From Promethearchaeota archaeon (GTDB lineage: Archaea > Asgardarchaeota > Lokiarchaeia > Sigyniarchaeales > SOKP01): a DNA stretch of 11,006 nt. The stretch is from positions 1-11,006 of the forward strand of contig JAUWHL010000301.1 of NCBI GenBank assembly GCA_030605895.1, written 5' to 3'. This document shows, one piece after another, positions 7,412 to 11,006 of the stretch (the stretch's first letter is position 1; each line of letters starts with the position of its first letter). The translations under genes were made by a program, and so were the position numbers. The notes below the pieces were generated by a model. The model ran no database searches. It was not told where the DNA came from and was given only the letters and a program-made list of their open reading frames with translations.

Positions 7412-8677
7412 ATGAAAAAAAATAATTTTCAACACCCCTCAAAGGATATTGCTGAAAGTAAGGGAACAATTCTTAGGGGAAAAACAATTTGTATGTGTCT
7501 AACTGGTTCAGTAGCTGTAATTTCTTCTCCTATAGTAGCCCGAGAACTTATGAGATTAGGTGCCGAAGTCATCTGTGTAATGTCTAAAGCAGCTACAGAA
7601 TTGATCAATCCCTCTTTAATGGAATGGGCCACAGGTAATAAAGTAATCACAAAATTGACAGGAGCTGTTGAACATGTTTATTTAGCAGGGTATAGACCAC
7701 AAAGTGTTGGAAAAGCAGATTTAATTTTAATATGTCCTGCTACTGCAAATACAATTTCAAAAATTGCGCATGGAATTGATGATACTCCTGTTACTACAGT
7801 CGCATCAACTGCATTTGGATCCTCCCTCCCAATTGTTATTGTACCAGCAATGCATGAGAGTATGTATAGACATCCTATCTTAGAGAAGAATGAACAACAA
7901 TTACGGGAATGTGGGGTTGATATCTTAGGACCTAGAATTTCGGAAGGAAAAGCTAAGATTGCAAGAATTGATGATATTATTGATAGAGTCTTAGATTTAT
8001 TAATTACCAATAAAGATTTAGAGGGAAAGAAAATACTTATAACAGCAGGGCCAACTAGAGAAGCTATAGATTCAGTTCGTTTCGTTTCAAACAAATCGTC
8101 AGGAAGAATGGGGATAGAATTAGCCAAAGAAGCTTCTGCTAGAGGCGCTGATATTTTGTTAATTGCTGGAGAATGCATGGTAAAACTTCCAGATTATATT
8201 AACACCAAACATGTTGTTTCTACCGATGATTTTATAAAAGCCGTTAAAGATGAAATTTCATATAATAATTATGATATTTTCATATCAGCAGCTGCCGTAA
8301 GTGATTATAAACCCACAGAATATATTGAGGGAAAAATATCCTCCGACAACGTAGAAGAATTACAGATTAATATGAAATTAACTCCGAAAATAATAAATGT
8401 TGCGAGAAAAAAAGATTATAATTTATTTATTGTCGCATTTAAAGCCGAAACAAATGTTTCTAAAAGTGAGTTGATTGAACGAGCATATAATAGACTTGTT
8501 AAATCTGAAGTTGACTTAATCGTGGCAAATGATATCGGTAGAGAGGATATTGGTTTCAACAGTAAATATAATGAAATATTCATTATTGATAAAAGAAAGC
8601 GTATCACTCATGTTGAGAGAAATACTAAACGATTTATTGCATCTAAAATCCTTGATACTGTTTTAGAGGTTTTTTAA
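7412..8677 (+). CDS. coaBC: Bifunctional phosphopantothenoylcysteine decarboxylase / phosphopantothenate-cysteine ligase
   Basis: CoaBC makes 4'-phosphopantetheine for coenzyme A in two steps: the CoaB half joins cysteine to 4'-phosphopantothenate, and the flavin-dependent CoaC half decarboxylates the product. In the 421-aa protein the CoaC domain (about 20-197) has LTGSVAV (30-36), catalytic His88 in AVEHVYLAG, PATANT (109-114) and PAMHESM (145-151). The bacterial substrate-flap cysteine is absent, replaced by GPRISEGKAKIA (173-184), as expected for archaeal forms. The CoaB domain (about 204-421) has ITAGPTREAID (210-220), NKSSGRMG (227-234), AAAVSDYKP (293-301), KLTPKII (322-328), FKAET (343-347) and VANDIGREDIGF (371-382). 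The length is normal and both halves look active. The HPSKDI N-terminus is typical of archaeal homologues. The ATG at 7412 has no SD, consistent with a leaderless transcript. It stands alone between two intergenic regions. GC content is higher than in the SWIM gene, consistent with a conserved housekeeping gene. Confidence 0.97.
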   Translation: MKKNNFQHPSKDIAESKGTILRGKTICMCLTGSVAVISSPIVARELMRLGAEVICVMSKAATELINPSLMEWATGNKVITKLTGAVEHVYLAGYRPQSVGKADLILICPATANTISKIAHGIDDTPVTTVASTAFGSSLPIVIVPAMHESMYRHPILEKNEQQLRECGVDILGPRISEGKAKIARIDDIIDRVLDLLITNKDLEGKKILITAGPTREAIDSVRFVSNKSSGRMGIELAKEASARGADILLIAGECMVKLPDYINTKHVVSTDDFIKAVKDEISYNNYDIFISAAAVSDYKPTEYIEGKISSDNVEELQINMKLTPKIINVARKKDYNLFIVAFKAETNVSKSELIERAYNRLVKSEVDLIVANDIGREDIGFNSKYNEIFIIDKRKRITHVERNTKRFIASKILDTVLEVF

Positions 8678-8689
8678 AAAAAAAAACCT
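8667..8689 (+). terminator. Hairpin overlapping the CoaBC stop codon
   Basis: AGGTTTTTT (8667-8675) pairs perfectly with AAAAAACCT (8681-8689) around a five-A loop, and the stop codon is inside the structure. It could form a weak 3'-end hairpin, and a T5 run follows at about 8700-8704. Most of the stem is A-T, so stability is low. It may simply result from a T-run next to an A-run. Confidence 0.35.
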
Positions 8690-8873
8690 TAGAACAATCT
8701 TTTTGATAACATCTAAAAATTTTGTTTTAAAATTACTCCTAGAATTTATAAGATTAAGATTATAATTAACCCAATCAAAATATTTAAATAGTAATTTAAT
8801 TACTGTAAAAAGTGTAGGATTTAATAATAATCATGCTAATAATATTAAAAGACTAAGATAATGGAGTATTGAC
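8690..8873. other. AT-rich intergenic stretch, no gene seen
   Basis: Together with the flanking sequence this belongs to a 350-bp gap between CoaBC and the Top6B ATG. Only very short frames occur (ATGs at 8833 and 8861 stop within 8 codons). No tRNA, box-type RNA or repeat was recognised. Confidence 0.5.
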
Positions 8874-8885
8874 TTTATATATAAT
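8874..8885 (+). promoter_or_regulatory. top6B: Candidate archaeal TATA box for the topoisomerase gene
   Basis: TTTATATATAAT matches the archaeal TATA-box form well. Initiation about 25 nt downstream would fall near 8905-8910, just before an ATG at 8914. The reading frame from that ATG ends at TAA 8974-8976, one frame off the topoisomerase frame, which makes the true start of the gene uncertain. Confidence 0.4.
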
Positions 8886-9028
8886 TAAAATATAAAAAGA
8901 ATTGTGAAAATTTATGTATAAATTTATTATTTATTTTAAGAATTATTTTAATAAAATAACAAAAAAGTGTATCTAAAATTTCATCTAAAGAAGAAAGTAA
9001 GATAAAGCAGGGTACAATCGCAGAATAC

Positions 9029-11006
9029 ATGCGAAAGAGAACTCAACTTGTAGGGTTTGAGTTTGGTTATTGGAAGCATGTGCAATATTGCAGTGAATTC
9101 CTTGATAATGCATTAGATGCCATTGAAAGTTTTCAATGGAAGGAGTTAATAAAACCAGACTCAAAAATCATGTTTTCATTAGATCAGGAATTATTTTTAG
9201 AAAAATTTTCTATTGTTGAAGCTGCGAAAGAAGAAAAGAAATCCCAACATTTAGATAATGAAGCAAAACATACCTTAATGCAGGAATTTGGGATTGAATC
9301 TATTGAATCCGGGGATTCTACTATACAGAAGGCAGAAATAAAAGAAGAAGAATCTGGAGAAATAAGCGATAAAGAAGAATTAGAAGTCGAGGAGGAAGTA
9401 AAAAGAATTATAGATGATATGCAAGAAATCATTAAACCTGTTGAATATATTATTGATGTAGAGCCAATAGTAATTGTTCGTATTAGAGAATATGAAGCTC
9501 CATCATTTCTAACTTCTGAAATCAGTCAGAAAAATATTATGAGTTACTCTTTTGAGATATTTGATAATGGAACAGGAATGTCAAAAATTGATTTAAGAAA
9601 GTTTGGTCGATATCTTGCCTCATCAAAATCTATGGAACTAAAACAAACTAGGGGTAGCCAAGGATTTGGGGCACCTAGTGCTTTTAGTGATGCTCAAAAT
9701 ACGACTGGGAAACCAGTTATTACCGTTTCAAAATCAATTGACAATATTTATGCTACTTGCGCAGAATTTTTCACTACTTCGAAAAATGAAAAAAAGTACT
9801 TAATCCATCCAACTGAAATTGATAGTCCCTTTTTACATGGTACTTATATCAAGTTGAATTATTTAAATGTAAGATATATTAGAGGTTATGCGGAAAAGTA
9901 TATTGAAGAGACAGCATTTATGAATCCACATTTTACAATTATTTATATTGATCCTTTTGGAAAGGAAAAAATTTATCAAAGATTAGCTAATTCTTTCCCC
10001 CTCGAACCTAAATATGCCAAACCTCATCCTTCCTCGGTCAATATAGGAGATCTACAAGATTTAATAACAAAATCAGAGAATAAATCAATATCAGCATTTT
10101 TACAAGACAACTTTGTTAGGATGAGTACAAAAATATCTAAAGAAATTGTTGATATTGCCGAAAGAGATTTACAAGACAAATTGAACTTACTTATTCTAAA
10201 AAATGGATTTGTTAATTTACTAAAGAAAAAAACAGATCAAATATATTTTATGAGAGATGAAAAAAGGATATATGGGCGTTCTACTAAACCACGGGATAAA
10301 TTAATAATTTATCAAGTTGCATCAGAAGAACTTAAAGAAAAATACTGGGATTTCTTTTCAAATTATAACAAATTAATTAGAGATTATGAAAAAATTAATA
10401 AAGATATTAAGAAATTAAATAGCAAAATTGCAAAAACTGAAACTCAAAAAGAAATTAAGGCTATTGGAAGAGAAATCAAAAAGTTTTTGAACAATATTAA
10501 TGATATTAGAAAAGAAAAAGACAAGACTAAGGGAAATTTAAATAATCTATTTAAGGATGTTAAGGATGGATTGATTGAATTAAAAAAATTAAAGAATCGA
10601 ACAGATTTTGAAGATTTAATTAATAAAGTTCAGATATCTAAGGTAAAACCTGCTGACATGACAAAAGATCAATTTAATTCTCTATTCCTTGCTTTTAAAT
10701 CAATAAAATATATGGCTCCTCCAACAGACACAGCAATTCCAGTAGGTGAATCGATCTTAGAGAATACGTTAATTAAAGAAATCGGATTACGAATCTCAGA
10801 TGATGTTGATGATTTTGATAAGCCTATCGACACTTTAAAAAAAACAACTGACTTATTATATGATGAAAAAAAGAGAATTTTGTTAGAAGAAGAGACAGAG
10901 CCTCATGACGATGCAATTGCTAATATTAAACTAGATTCAGAAGAGCTTATTAACTTAAGTTCTGAAATATTGGGAACTATTGATATTATCGATGAAAGTT
11001 TGAATC
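9029..11006 (+). CDS. top6B: DNA topoisomerase VI subunit B (ATPase subunit), partial, with large insertions
   Basis: Subunit B of the type IIB topoisomerase binds ATP through a GHKL (Bergerat) fold and drives strand passage with the DNA-cleaving A subunit. Counting from ATG 9029, motifs are: N-box EFLDNALDA with E23, N27 and D30; G1 box DNGTGM (179-184); FGRYLASS (192-199); G2 box RGSQGFG (208-214) followed by TTGKP; H2TH start SISAFLQDNF near 350; and the H2TH end KPADMT then YMAPPTD (M562). The N-box to G1 distance is about 150 residues, against roughly 35 in normal archaeal Top6B, because of an acidic insertion (about 58-145). A second, Lys/Glu-rich helical insertion lies at about 380-535. 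After GESILENTLIKEIG the expected transducer start is missing and another acidic stretch continues to the edge. Sequence matching the family N-terminus (GTIAEY) precedes ATG 9029; the open frame reaches back to 8960 without ATG, GTG or TTG. No top6A is visible. Confidence 0.88.
   Translation, partial: MRKRTQLVGFEFGYWKHVQYCSEFLDNALDAIESFQWKELIKPDSKIMFSLDQELFLEKFSIVEAAKEEKKSQHLDNEAKHTLMQEFGIESIESGDSTIQKAEIKEEESGEISDKEELEVEEEVKRIIDDMQEIIKPVEYIIDVEPIVIVRIREYEAPSFLTSEISQKNIMSYSFEIFDNGTGMSKIDLRKFGRYLASSKSMELKQTRGSQGFGAPSAFSDAQNTTGKPVITVSKSIDNIYATCAEFFTTSKNEKKYLIHPTEIDSPFLHGTYIKLNYLNVRYIRGYAEKYIEETAFMNPHFTIIYIDPFGKEKIYQRLANSFPLEPKYAKPHPSSVNIGDLQDLITKSENKSISAFLQDNFVRMSTKISKEIVDIAERDLQDKLNLLILKNGFVNLLKKKTDQIYFMRDEKRIYGRSTKPRDKLIIYQVASEELKEKYWDFFSNYNKLIRDYEKINKDIKKLNSKIAKTETQKEIKAIGREIKKFLNNINDIRKEKDKTKGNLNNLFKDVKDGLIELKKLKNRTDFEDLINKVQISKVKPADMTKDQFNSLFLAFKSIKYMAPPTDTAIPVGESILENTLIKEIGLRISDDVDDFDKPIDTLKKTTDLLYDEKKRILLEEETEPHDDAIANIKLDSEELINLSSEILGTIDIIDESLN

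Noticed and set aside
7678..8178. Minus-strand open frame of 166 codons opposite CoaBC
   Set aside because: It is the antisense shadow of a strongly conserved gene whose motifs are all on the plus strand.
8961..8967. A AAA AAG as a programmed -1 frameshift site
   Set aside because: A -1 shift leads to a frame that stops at 9003-9005, while the Top6B frame needs +1.
8914..8976. Independent 20-codon small gene MYKFIIYFKNYF...
   Set aside because: Too short and AT-driven to call as a gene; treated instead as a possible lost or shifted start of Top6B.
9184..9432. Minus-strand Ser-rich frame opposite the Top6B insertion
   Set aside because: Ser/Ile-rich antisense of Glu/Lys-rich codons; the plus-strand frame is continuous with intact GHKL motifs on both sides.

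Overview
The window is very AT-rich and gene-dense, and it looks archaeal. Two genes carry that call. One is a fused CoaBC with the archaeal form of its motifs (an HPSKDI start, PAMHESMY, and no bacterial-type flap cysteine). The other is a divergent DNA topoisomerase VI subunit B, cut by the right edge. Low GC, partly absent Shine-Dalgarno (SD) sites and the style of these proteins would fit an Asgard (Lokiarchaeia-like) genome. That narrower placement is inference only.

Layout: (1) At 149-985, minus strand, there is a beta-class DNA N6-adenine methyltransferase closely resembling the DpnA / M.DpnIIB type, with no restriction gene in view. (2) It is divergent from a plus-strand cassette: a MoxR-type AAA+ ATPase (1146-2087), a long protein with a C-terminal VWA/MIDAS domain (2092-4581, TTG start behind a strong SD), and a 784-aa protein with a variant SWIM zinc-finger motif near its N-terminus (4779-7133). 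Between the VWA and SWIM genes sits a 43-bp degenerate copy of the end of the VWA gene. Its differences fall almost entirely at third codon positions, so it looks like the relic of a second VWA paralogue. (3) At 7134-7411 there is a non-coding stretch holding the tail of a frameshifted minus-strand pseudogene, then T-tracts. (4) CoaBC is at 7412-8677. (5) A 350-bp AT-rich gap follows, with a good TATA-like element. (6) Topoisomerase VI subunit B starts near 9029 and runs off the end. It has an acidic insertion inside the ATPase domain, a charged helical insertion inside the H2TH region, and unexpected sequence where the transducer domain should begin.

How the genes may work together: MoxR ATPases usually act with VWA partners as chaperone or remodelling machines. 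A SWIM protein beside a MoxR-VWA pair recalls the bacterial yehL/yehP/yehQ arrangement and, more loosely, MoxR-VWA 'ternary' conflict systems. The three-gene cassette, possibly with the divergent methyltransferase, is the best candidate for a poorly described system here. CoaBC (coenzyme A synthesis) and Top6B (DNA topology) are housekeeping genes and probably belong to other transcription units.
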